From the NCBI GenBank assembly GCA_009103225.1, contig RHPI01000890.1, forward strand, positions 151,579 through 215,578: 64,000 nucleotides of DNA, given 5' to 3'. This DNA is from Chlorokybus atmophyticus (Eukaryota; Streptophyta; Chlorokybophyceae; Chlorokybales; Chlorokybaceae). The notes under the pieces are model-generated. The model was given only the letters and a program-made list of their open reading frames with translations. It ran no database searches and had not been told where the DNA came from. The position numbers and the translations under genes are program-made. Positions 22,301 to 33,232 of the stretch are shown here, piece after piece; position 1 is the stretch's first letter, and each line of letters starts with the position of its first letter.

Positions 22301-25300
22301 GGTGAGTTGCTTGTTGGCCCATATAAAGCAGTGAGTTTAAGACTTGATAAATGACACTCTTGTGTTTGACAATTGTCACTTGCTGTGTGTCATTGCTGTA
22401 GTAATAAAGACTGATGTTCTGCACGATTGCTCTTTGTGCATGGCAGAAACACGATGTGGACCCTGAAAGCGAGCGCAGAGTGCCAGAGGATCTTGCTAGT
22501 GACTTCATTACCGAGGAGATGCCAAACCACGAGTTTGTGCTGAAAGGCGCCCGCCACATGGTCGTCTGCGAGTTAGCTGCGGAGCCTGCGATTAGACAGT
22601 ATGTCAGAGAAAAATACCGCGAGCACGTCCTGATATCCACTCGACCCACGCCTTCAGGTACATTACCACACTGCGTGTTGCATGTCGGAAAGGTTTGTGT
22701 GTCGACGCACTTAGCAGATGCTGCTTGTTGAACTGTCCGGAGTGGCTGACAGGTTTGTCTCGTTTCCAGGGGACAGTACTATTGATGCGTTCCATCGATT
22801 CGGCTTTGTGAAGTGGTTGAAGGACAAGCCTTTTGCAGCGCTTGCTAAGGACCAGCAGTGGGTGGCGATACAGAAGGCCATGCAGCAGGGTCTGCTGGAG
22901 GTGACACTTGAAGTACCCGCTGATGTGCTCGAGCACCGGATACTGTACCCGATGTTTGAGGGGTACTTGAGCGACAATGTGAGCACGACAGCAAAGACCT
23001 GGAATGAGCTGCGTAAAGAGGTGTTGCGAGAGGCTGTCGTGTCGCATCTGTTTCCCGTACTTGACAAGGAGGTGAGGTTTGACGATGATCTTCAGTGCCT
23101 CCTTACAGTGCAGATGCAGTCAATAGGGCATATACCAATGTGTGTGAGCAGGTGCGTGGGCAGCTAGCCAGCGATGCTCGCGAGTGGGTTGCAGAGCAGT
23201 GTGCCAACCGCTTGTGGTTCTTAGCTTCTACGGCACCATATGTCATTAAGATGGGCAAGGATGAAGTCATCGACCGTATCAAGGTACAACTTGTTACACC
23301 TCTGTGTTAAGCAGAGCGAGTACCAGTGATAGTTGGGGCGTTCCCAATGACAAAGACAGACCACTTGTAGTGAAGATGGTTGGACGTGTTGATGTCACAT
23401 TATCCACTTGAACCTTGTCAGGTGTTGTCAAGCTGCTGGGGAGATGGCTCGCCAGCTACAACCTTTGCAGTTTTGGATGCTATGGGCGAACTCGTGGACG
23501 TGTTGTTTTGCGGCCAGATACCACACAACAGGTTTCAGGGCAAAGATCAGAGGCCAGCGGCCATGATCACTGCACGTCAACAACAAGAGTTTGAGCGGCT
23601 GCAGTCCTTCATTGAAGAGCATGCACCGCAGGTCTGCACATGGTTGCCATGTGACAGCAAGCAGCAGCATACGTTGTAACTGCTCCTTGTGGATGCATTC
23701 AATTACAAGCTATACATGTGTGTTGACCATTATTCCGCAGGTTGCCATTGTTGGAGGAGCAAATATGCACTGTCGTCGCTTGGTTGACAACATATCAGAG
23801 GTGAGGAAAGCATGGAGGATTGATTATCTGCAGTGGACCACTCTGCACGCTGGTGGCATGCTCTGCAAACCATGCCACCAACCTGCAGAGTTAAAAGCCT
23901 TGACGTGTGGCCAGGCCTTCAGCAACATTGTGCAAGACAACCCGCGAGCTGTGGATGCCGCGTACGAGAAGAGCGTTGGTGTGGTGTACGGTAGCGAGGA
24001 GATACCCAGGCTGTTTGAGGCGACGAAAGCGGCTAACGAGGAGCTGGGCGAACATCCAGCCATCGTGCGGCGCGCCATCGCCTTGGGAAGATACTTCCAG
24101 AACCCGCTGGCGGTCTTGTGCGGGTTGTGTGGGGCTGTAAATAACGACCTTCTCATCCTACCGCTGCATCCATTCCAAGACTGCCTCCCTCAAGACCAAC
24201 TTTGGGAAGCACTGGAGCGGGTCCTCATCACCATCGTTAATCAGGCATGCCACGTAGTGGTTTTAACATTCCTCTACCTTCACACTCCATTGCTTACAAC
24301 ATAGATTGCTCTGGCAGGTGGGAGTGGACATTAATGCTGCTGCCGCACACAAGTGGCTCGCGGCTCCTTTGCAGTTTGTTTCCGGACTGGGGCCCAGAAA
24401 AGCCGCAGCGTTGCTGCGTGGGTTGCAGCGCAATAACGGACGCTGCGACTCACGCAAGGAGTTGCTGATTGATCTTGGTCTTGGCAAGTGTGTGTTCGTA
24501 AACTGCGCTGCGGTGCTGCGGGTGCGCGGTAGCGGCCTGGCCGCCAATAATGACTTTGACGTCCTTGATGACACGCGCATCCACCCTGAGAGCTATGATT
24601 ATGCCAAGAAGATGGCTTTTGATGCCGTCAATGAGGAGGGTGGTGATGAGGAGGACGAGGAAGAAGCCAAGGAGTTGGCAGTTGATCAGGTATGCACATC
24701 TTCGGATGCAGCTGTCTCCAAGCAATGGTGCTGCTCTTTGACTTGTATTACTTTTGTGCTACAGGCCATTATTTGACCGAATGCTGATTGCTCCGTGTTT
24801 TGTTAGGTCATATCTGATCCGGCACCTCTGGCCGAGCTCGATTTGGCAGCATATGCTGACCAGCTGGAAGCCATGGATAAGGGCAAGAAGCTGGCTACAT
24901 TGGAGGACATCCGCCTGGAACTCACTCACCCGTATCGCGACCCTCGACGGCCTTACGATCGCCCCAACCGCGACGAGGAGTTCTACATGTTGTGTGGTAT
25001 GTTTCCAAATTACGTACGTGTGCCACATGTGTGCCATGATTGCCGTCATGGGGGTTGGCGTTGATGTTGCATACACACAGGTGAATCTCCCGAGTCACTG
25101 CGTCCTGGCAAGCTGCTTCAAGCGACAGTCGCCCGAACCATGCAGAATGATGTGTTTGTAAGGCTGGAAAACGGCATCAACGGCAAGATCAACATTCACG
25201 ACTTGAGCGACCAGCGCGTGGACAGCACGTCGATAGTAAAGCCAGGGCAGGTGAAGAGAGCATCTATGTTTGGCAAAAACATAATGGGCGCATGAAGTTG

Positions 25301-26730
25301 ACAGTTTACATGATAGTGCTTGAGTACATTGCTGCCGCTGTACATCAATGCTGCCGCTGTACATAAACATCTAGTCTCTGCACACTGTGCTTAGGTGGTC
25401 ACGTGTCGCGTCCTCAGTGTGGACACAGCAACCTACACCGTGCTCCTGAGTTCCAAGGGCGAAGTGCTGAGGGACAATGCAAGATGGGAGACGGCTATAT
25501 TTGGCAGAGATCCGTTCTACCGAAGGCCTCAAGATGCTGAGGTACCTGGACACATCTGTATATGATTGTGGTGCCATAGCTAACTTGTTGATATCGCAGG
25601 TCAAAAAGGAAGCCATCAAGAAGAAGAAACAAGGATTCCTTGCGCGATCCATCGTGCATCCATTGTTCAAGAACATATCTGTGCTGGAAGCCACGCAGGC
25701 TCTCAGCGACCGTGAGATTGGTGATGTTGTGTTGAGGCCGAGTACAAAGGGCGTGTCGCACTTATCGCTCACAATGAAGTTCTGGGACGGGATCTACTTT
25801 CATGTAGACATCAAAGAGGGAGGCAAGACTGGCAAGAGTCAGGCGGGCAACTTGCGGCTTGGCACCCCGCTTCAGATCCGGGATGAGTTTTATGACGACC
25901 TTGATGAGGTCCTGGCACGCTATGTTGAGCCGCTTGCAGCCAACATCAAGGAGATGCAAAGCCATCGTAAGTTCATGTCTGGAAGCAAACAGCAGATAGA
26001 CGATGCGCTGCGTGCGGAGAAGGCCGGGGCTCCGAGCAGCATCCCTTACCACTTTGGTGTGAGTTTCGAGCACTCAGGTGCGTTCATGCTTGGGTACATT
26101 GTGAACCAGACCCCAAGGCACGAGTACATCATCCCGAGCGACAAGGGCTTTCGCTTCCGCTCGCAAGACTTCACGTCCGTGGACAAGCTGCTCAGGTGGT
26201 TCAAGCAGAACTACCATCAGCCTCCGCCACAGCCCTCGCGCCCAGCACCGCAGCCACAAAGACCAGCTGAGCAGCCTCGGCCGCAACAACAACAACATTA
26301 CCAACAGCAGCCTGCTTGGGGTGCACCTCACCAACAACATCAACAACATCAACAACACCCACAACATCAAAACGGTGGTTGGGGTGCTGGCTGGGGAGGT
26401 GGTGGCGCAGCAGCAGCAGGAGCACCTCCACCCCCTCCAAGCGGGGGAGGTGGAGGCGGATGGGGTGCACACCCGCCGCCTCCACCACCCCAAGGAGGAG
26501 GAGGAGGAGGGTGGGCAAGCGGATGGGGCGGGGGAGGTCCTCAGCAACCGCCGAGATGGGGTGGAGGGGGAGGGGGAGGGGGAGGTGGTGGAGAGGGATA
26601 CCCTCCCCAACACGGTGCCAACGGCCAGCAAAGACAGGGTCAATGGGGTGGCGCTGATCATCATCAGCCTCCCCCACCACCCCCGCCTCCCGGTCCCCCT
26701 CCCCCTCACGCTTCTGGTGGCTGGAGGTAG
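19333..26730 (+). CDS. SPT6: Transcription elongation factor SPT6
   Basis: A histone chaperone and elongation factor that travels with RNA polymerase II. Twenty-three exons add up to 4833 nt, giving 1610 residues, as expected for SPT6. Order: highly acidic N terminus with Lys-rich patches (residues 1-230), a DEEDFELLEE-like region, helix-rich core, YqgF-like RNase H fold (VAIVGGANMHCRRLVDNI, exon 23741-23800, through exon 23915-24244), helix-hairpin-helix DNA-binding motif (FVSGLGPRKAAALL, exon 24318-24689), S1 domain (exons 25081-25250 and 25395-25541), then the tandem SH2 module (last exon, from 25600) that binds the phosphorylated polymerase linker. The tail after about residue 1440 is low-complexity Pro/Gln then Gly/Trp rich. 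First exon is 13 nt (19333-19345). Two introns need GC donors (after 21260 and after 24244); family alignment favours these over local GT alternatives. A 1,028-bp part (24206-25233) reappears exactly at 29972. Confidence 0.97.
24206..25233 (+). repeat. Source copy of an exact 1,028-bp duplication
   Basis: This segment of SPT6 (end of exon 18 through exon 21, introns included) is repeated with no difference that I can see at 29972-30999, at a constant offset of 5766 bases. Confidence 0.95.
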
Positions 26731-27204
26731 TAGCATTGTTGTAAGGCATCGCTCTGTACAGATAGTATTGAGTCTTACAACCTGAGTTTAGTTGTATGCC
26801 GATTCCTGTGTCTACTGGCTCAGCGATTCTGGATAATGGCTGGCTGTTGAGCCCCATGCCTTGTATGATGATCCGATGTGGCGGTGGTTGCCACTGCTGG
26901 TATTTCTTACGTTGGCATACCACCCACATCATCTTGAATAATTCAAATGTGCATGTGGAAGCATCAATGCTTTGCAGCCAGTGAACACATCTCAAGGAAG
27001 CTGGGCCGTATGCATTGTGCCACGTTGGTTCCAAGTCTGTATCATGCATGCAGGTGTGCAGCAGGGAAGGCAGTATCATTGGCAATGGACATGTACATAC
27101 AAGTGACATGCGGTCATACAGGGTGACATGCATATTCCGCACAATGGCTAATGCAGTCAGGCTATCTGGCAAGCGCGATTGGATATCATTGCTACTGATC
27201 TCCA
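26731..27204. other. 3' spacer between SPT6 and the docking-complex gene
   Basis: The two genes converge here. No further coding signal is seen; it presumably holds both 3'-UTRs. Confidence 0.5.
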
Positions 27205-28423
27205 TTACTCCAAGTCTGGTTTCTGACCAGTACTGATCTTGCCCTTGTACAACTCCTTGGTGGGCGACACCGGCGACAGCGGGCTTGTCGGTGAGGCCAC
27301 CTGCGGTGAGCCTACCTGACTTGCCTTGCGCAGCTTCCTCACGCCCTTGTCGGACACTATGCGTGAATTGCTCTGCGAAGCCAAGTGTGGTGAGTTGGCT
27401 ATACCCTACACAACAACCATACCACAGCATGTGGTTGCATTCTGGACCAGTGCAAGGTGATGAGGTGGAGACTCACCTTGACAGCGACGCGGTCGAGCAC
27501 GTCCCTGTCGTCTTCATCCGCAAAAGTATCCGGCAACCAGTCGTCCTCCAGCCCTCCCTGCGTGTATTGCAGTTGTTAGTGTGTGCGTGTGCATGTGCGA
27601 GTGCGTGCATGCGAGCACGCGAGCACCGCTTACAGCAATCTTATAACAGAAGCTGTTGCTCCCACCATGTCAAAGAGCCAACCGAACACACACCTGCTCC
27701 GTGCCAATGCGCACGCGGATGTTGTGGCTGAGCGTCGGCTCGTCTCCAACAGGAGAGGTGCTGTTGACATCCACAGCATCGTACATTCTGTGCGTGCCGT
27801 CAGTTGCGCCCGGCGGCAGGGACTCCATGATGCGCACGAGCTTGCGCTCGCACATCATCAAGACCTCCGGAGCGGCCTCATCGCCATAGCCGCCACTCGG
27901 CTGTAAGTCCAACATAATCAGTCCTGTTGTCCCACTTCAACAACGTACACAAAGCGATGCGCACACCTATTGACACATGCAGACGCTAGCACGCGCACAC
28001 GAGCGGACACACATGCACTTGCACAAGCGCGTGTGCTTCCAAGAACACACACGCATACATACGCACACGCGCAGGCACACACATATACTCACGCCCTCGC
28101 CTGCGCACGTACGCGCTCGCAACCACACGCGCACACACAAGCACGTGTACGCGTGTACCTGGTCGATCTTGATGAAGGTGAGCTTGTCTGCGAGGTGAAT
28201 GATTCCTGCTTTTGCGCGCACGAAGGTGCGTGCTGCGCGCTCGTACTTTGTGCGGCTGCGGTCGCAGTGCGCTGTGCTCTCCAACAGATGCGCCTCCACC
28301 TCGTCCACAGCACGACGACCACCCAGCCCGCCACCACTATACTTCACTTCCTCAACCTGCATGATGTTGACACCCTATTGTCAACCTCAATCACATAGCT
28401 TACTATGGGCACATGCATGCGTG

Positions 28424-28478
<55 letters not shown>

Positions 28479-29919
28479 CCTTGTTAAGCCGGGCTATGCG
28501 CTCTTCATTCAGAGAATCGATGCGTTGCTGCGCCGCGACTGTCATCTGCTTAAGTGACTGCAGCGTGTCCTCTTGCGTGGTGAACTTGGCTATCACCTGA
28601 CACGGCGACACACATGTTGGGATGTGGGGTACGTGGGTATGTGGGTATGTGGGTATGTCGTGTTTGTGGCTGACCTCGCCGATATCGCTGACGCCGGTAG
28701 CGTCTTTGATCTTGCGCAGCGCCTCTTCGAACGTGGTGATGCGCTTCTGCTCCTCCTCCACCGCGCGGTCGTTGTTCTCCGCTATCAGCGTGTTCGCCAC
28801 AACCGCCTGCTTCATCGCCGACTCCGCCTCCTCGGGCAAGTCGCCCATGGCCTAAACATATACCAATTGCCATGCTTGTGAGTCTCTGAATGTGCATATG
28901 TGGGTGGGTGGGTATACCAGTGTGTATGCATGCGCGTGTGTGCGTGCGTGCGAGTGCGTGCGAGTGCGGATGACGGGTGTGTACATCCGTGTGTATCTGT
29001 GTATGTGTTTGCGTGTATGCACGTATGTCCACAGGCATGCATGTGTCTGCGTACGTGCGTCAACACGCAACACCGCGATCGTGTGCACAACACCTCTAGC
29101 TGCATGTTGTGTCGGGTCTTCTCGCGCTGCATGTTGCGCGTGTGTACGTCCTGCCGCAGCTTCACGGAGTTGCGCCTGTCGGCGATATCCTTCTCGCGCT
29201 GGCTGCGCTCCGTCACAAGCGCGTTCGTGACCTGCAAGAGAGCGCGTATGTGCGTGTGCGCGTGCGCATGTGTTTTCACACAATGTTTGAAAGTGGGAAT
29301 GTGTGGCTCACCTTCATGAGCTCTGCCTTGGCGATCTCCTTGGCGTGGTTGGCGTCATGCGACATGAGTATCAGCTCGTGCAAGTCGTGCTCTTTGGCCT
29401 TCAGCGTCCTCTCTATCGCCGCCAACTGCCACACAACAACAGGAGTTCTTGTGCCTGTCTCATGCATCATGGCACCCACACACACGCACCTGCGCATGCA
29501 CACGCGCACACACGCACGCGTGAGCATGCACACAAGCAAAGACGCATGCACGCGTCAACACGCGCGGTTGTGCACATTTCACATGCGCACAACCATAGGC
29601 ACACATACACCCCCTACCCCCCACACACGTGCACACACACGCACTTCCACACCCACCCACTCACACAAACCTGGTTGTCGAATCCAACGCGTTCGTGGTG
29701 CAGACGTTTGACGATCTGTCCGTACGTGCGTCGTATGGCCTGCGCCTCGTTGAACTTGACCAGCGCCTTGTCCAGCCGGTTCTCCAGCATGCGGATGTGA
29801 CGAGACATCGGGCCGTCCTCCTCGACCATGGCAGCCTGAAACACCAACACACGAGAGTTATGCAACATGAATATTTTTCTGTTGCTCACCTCCACATCTA
29901 TAACAACACACCACCGCCG

Positions 29920-29975
<56 letters not shown>

Positions 29976-31442
29976 CACTGGAGCGGGTCCTCATCACCAT
30001 CGTTAATCAGGCATGCCACGTAGTGGTTTTAACATTCCTCTACCTTCACACTCCATTGCTTACAACATAGATTGCTCTGGCAGGTGGGAGTGGACATTAA
30101 TGCTGCTGCCGCACACAAGTGGCTCGCGGCTCCTTTGCAGTTTGTTTCCGGACTGGGGCCCAGAAAAGCCGCAGCGTTGCTGCGTGGGTTGCAGCGCAAT
30201 AACGGACGCTGCGACTCACGCAAGGAGTTGCTGATTGATCTTGGTCTTGGCAAGTGTGTGTTCGTAAACTGCGCTGCGGTGCTGCGGGTGCGCGGTAGCG
30301 GCCTGGCCGCCAATAATGACTTTGACGTCCTTGATGACACGCGCATCCACCCTGAGAGCTATGATTATGCCAAGAAGATGGCTTTTGATGCCGTCAATGA
30401 GGAGGGTGGTGATGAGGAGGACGAGGAAGAAGCCAAGGAGTTGGCAGTTGATCAGGTATGCACATCTTCGGATGCAGCTGTCTCCAAGCAATGGTGCTGC
30501 TCTTTGACTTGTATTACTTTTGTGCTACAGGCCATTATTTGACCGAATGCTGATTGCTCCGTGTTTTGTTAGGTCATATCTGATCCGGCACCTCTGGCCG
30601 AGCTCGATTTGGCAGCATATGCTGACCAGCTGGAAGCCATGGATAAGGGCAAGAAGCTGGCTACATTGGAGGACATCCGCCTGGAACTCACTCACCCGTA
30701 TCGCGACCCTCGACGGCCTTACGATCGCCCCAACCGCGACGAGGAGTTCTACATGTTGTGTGGTATGTTTCCAAATTACGTACGTGTGCCACATGTGTGC
30801 CATGATTGCCGTCATGGGGGTTGGCGTTGATGTTGCATACACACAGGTGAATCTCCCGAGTCACTGCGTCCTGGCAAGCTGCTTCAAGCGACAGTCGCCC
30901 GAACCATGCAGAATGATGTGTTTGTAAGGCTGGAAAACGGCATCAACGGCAAGATCAACATTCACGACTTGAGCGACCAGCGCGTGGACAGCACGTCGAN
31001 AGTGAGTGGGGTTGAAGCAGCGAGAGTGTAGGACAATGAGACAATGTGTGTGTATATGTCTGTGTGCGCACGCGCGCGTGTGTGTTGTGTGCGCGTGGGC
31101 ATGTCCGTGGATGTTCGTTAAGTGTCACCTGTATCGAGGCGAGTGTGGCGCGTAGCTCTCGGTTTTCGCGCTTGACGGCGGCGAGGGTGTCGCGGTTCTG
31201 CTTGATCGTCCACTGCGAAGCCTCCCAGCACGCCCTCCTGTCCCCCTCTGCACACACACACGCACACACACGCATAAGAGGGATATTGATTAGACCACAT
31301 CAACTGTGCAAGTATACCCTTTCCAGTCCAGCACAAGAGTTGGGGTCTTACCAAGCAGCTGGTACTTCTTCTGCAGCTCCTGCAGCTCCTCGTCCACCGC
31401 AATGTTGGCGGTGGACCGAGAGCGGCCCTCCCGGGCAAACAT
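27205..31442 (-). CDS. ODAD3: Outer dynein arm docking coiled-coil protein (ODAD3/CCDC151-like)
   Basis: An axonemal coiled-coil protein needed to anchor outer dynein arms on flagellar doublet microtubules. Exons: 31352-31442, 31129-31247, 29671-29835, 29312-29425, 29094-29231, 28675-28851, 28480-28596, 28159-28356, 27694-27900, 27477-27557 and 27205-27372. Phases agree and the joined frame is 524 residues. Family blocks are LLEGDRRACWEASQWTIK, then LVKFNEAQAIRRTYGQIVKR, RTLKAKEHDLHEL with SHDANHAKE, FEEALRKIKDATGVSDIGE, and AGIIHLADKL near the C terminus; the protein is Glu/Lys/Gln-rich throughout. The assignment is to the ODAD3/ODAD1/CCDC63 family, with ODAD3 favoured. The part expected between the second and third exons seems absent, exactly where the SPT6 copy and an N lie, so the model is probably incomplete. 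Introns are unusually rich in CA/TG repeats. Confidence 0.83.
28424..28475. repeat. (CA)n microsatellite in a docking-gene intron
   Basis: About 25 uninterrupted CA units lie directly beside the 3' end of exon 28480-28596. Looser CA/TG-rich DNA fills the neighbouring introns (27960-28150, 28870-29090, 29450-29660). Confidence 0.95.
29918..29971. repeat. CA then GA dinucleotide tract at a duplication edge
   Basis: A short CA run passes into about 20 GA units that end exactly where the SPT6 copy begins. The breakpoint inside a simple repeat is typical of a collapsed or falsely bridged assembly join. Confidence 0.9.
29972..30999 (+). repeat. Exact SPT6 fragment copy inside another gene
   Basis: It is identical to 24206-25233, introns included, but flanked on the left by a GA repeat and on the right by a single N at 31000. 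It sits within an intron position of the oppositely oriented docking-complex gene. Perfect intron identity plus the N argue for assembly error over a real duplication. Confidence 0.95.
31000..31000. other. Single N at a suspect contig join
   Basis: One unknown base directly after the SPT6 fragment copy; the sequence beyond it returns to the docking-complex gene. Confidence 0.95.
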
Positions 31443-31584
31443 CGTGCCCCCCCAACTCCGCAACCTTAGCCTCCTCTTCCTCCTCCTCGTACCCCTCCCT
31501 CTCCTCCTCGTCCTCCTCGTCCTCCTCGTCCTCGTCCTCCTTCCCCTTCGCCGCCGCCACCGGCGCTCACGTGAGGGACCGCCA

Positions 31585-31607
31585 GAACCCTAATTAAGAA
31601 CCCTAAC
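31585..31607 (-). promoter_or_regulatory. Two telo-box-like motifs upstream of the docking-complex gene
   Basis: GAACCCTAAT (31585-31594) and GAACCCTAAC (31598-31607) lie about 150 bases upstream of the ATG at 31442, separated by three bases. Confidence 0.45.
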
Positions 31608-33232
31608 CGGGACACTCTCTCCGCGTGTGGCCACGTCGCTAGCCTGCAAGGATGGCTTACGCACCGTCGGATTTGTAATATGCGCCATCTTGTGGCGGTA
31701 GTGTTCAAGACATGAGAGATGCACGCAGAGACATGTTGCATTGCAATTTAAGTTTACACTATGCTGGCTGGAGTGAGGTCCAACACATAATACTTGGCGA
31801 TTATGGATCCAACAAAGCTGAGACATGCATAGTTTGCTTCGCCTTCAATTAGGAACATTTAGGGTCCCTAGCACTTTTAGACTAGTAGAGACTCGCTACT
31901 GCAAATATCCTCATACCTGATAGCCTGAAAGACAAACCGTTCAGTGACCGATTTATCTGTAAGGCTACGTGGGTTGATATAATATGCTGACACTACTTAA
32001 ATCATGCTTATCTTTTAACTCGAGTGTATTGTTTGCTGCTTCTGCTGCTTCTTTAGCCCCATGTACAACTCACTTGTCTTGTACAGCGTGAACATAAGAG
32101 ACTAATGATGCGATATGCATTATGCAAAGTGCTTTCATATTGACAGCGTGAGCTTGCTGTATATTTAATTGCATCGATTGCGAAAATAACCATTGCTCAA
32201 GTGTCGTACATCTCATATACATTGATATACAGTAATAATTACATATCTGCAACATGCGTCTAATCAACTCCAACATTCACATTCACACCGACTTATTTAA
32301 ACTTACAAAACACATACCGATTATATATCATTACTTCATTGATGCTCACTGTTTGACAGTGATGCTGTTAAACCAAGGGATATTCAATTGAAGCCAGAGA
32401 AAGGCTTGCTGTACAAGCATTTACAAATGCCGTTTTCACTAGCCAATACGACTCGATGGTGGTCTTATATGTGTATCGATCGACAATACACGCAAGTTGT
32501 CTTGCAGTAATGCTATCGTAGCAACTTTACATGTTCAAAGAGCAATGGCAAGCACATTGACATATGCTCATGGTTGTGTCACCAACAATTGCAAGGTGCT
32601 TGCCAAGACTCAAGGCCAGTCTTATGAGCCTGCCATTGGTAACAGCTTTATGATGTATAATGCAACATGCAGTTGGTACATGATGAACTTGCATCCTCTC
32701 GCTCTTGAGCATTCGGCCCACTCATTCATCCGCCATGCATCTAAGCCAGAGTACCAACACCTTTCCCAGTCTAGCCCAGTGGCATTGGCGGTGGCGGCGA
32801 GGCGGGGGGCGGCGGTGGCACCCACCGAACATTGTTGAAGCACTTTGCTGGGGTAAGCGGCTGCACTGTGCGCAGGCATTGCCCTAGTCGTTGACCCTTA
32901 TGCCGGTCTAGCTTGCCACGTGTACTTTAGAGCACGAAGTGCATTCTTTCCTGACCTGTGGGTGGCAGCATTGCAGTTCACACAGCGCATGTGAGCTGCA
33001 GTGCTGCAACGTACAGCTAACAAGACATAGGAGTGCCGTCTGTGTAAGCTTCTGTAGCAGTCGCCCTGCCCACTCGGCTAGCCTCGCGCGAGGCTAGCCG
33101 ATTGGGCAGGGCGACTGCTACACTTCTCTGGGCATGTAGTGCCCTCAATGTTGACTGCATGCATGCTTAATCAATTACCCAACTACCTATCTCTTTGCAT
33201 GCTGCAGCAGGCCATAGGAACAGCCTTTTGTT
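31608..33232. other. Intergenic region with a 70-nt palindrome
   Basis: Mostly AT-rich. Some open frames around 32.5-32.9 kb lack domains and are not called. The marked structure is the palindrome at 33053-33122. Confidence 0.5.
33053..33122. repeat. Loopless 70-nt palindrome upstream of the MDR gene
   Basis: Two 35-nt arms meet with no spacer and are reverse complements apart from one mismatched pair. It lies about 110 bases before the MDR start and is GC-rich, so it could form a cruciform or a long mRNA-leader hairpin. Confidence 0.9.

Noticed and set aside
28424-29660. CRISPR-like or tandem array
   Set aside because: These are CA/TG microsatellites in introns of a eukaryotic gene; no repeat-spacer order.
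29972-30999. A second, partial SPT6 gene
   Set aside because: The copy has no start, no end and exact intron identity, and is bounded by a simple repeat and an N; assembly artefact is the better reading.
31443-31560. Acidic N-terminal extension of the docking-complex protein joined by a one-base change in a G run
   Set aside because: That frame has no ATG (it opens at GTG after a stop), while the ATG at 31442 gives a normal start; no frameshift is needed.
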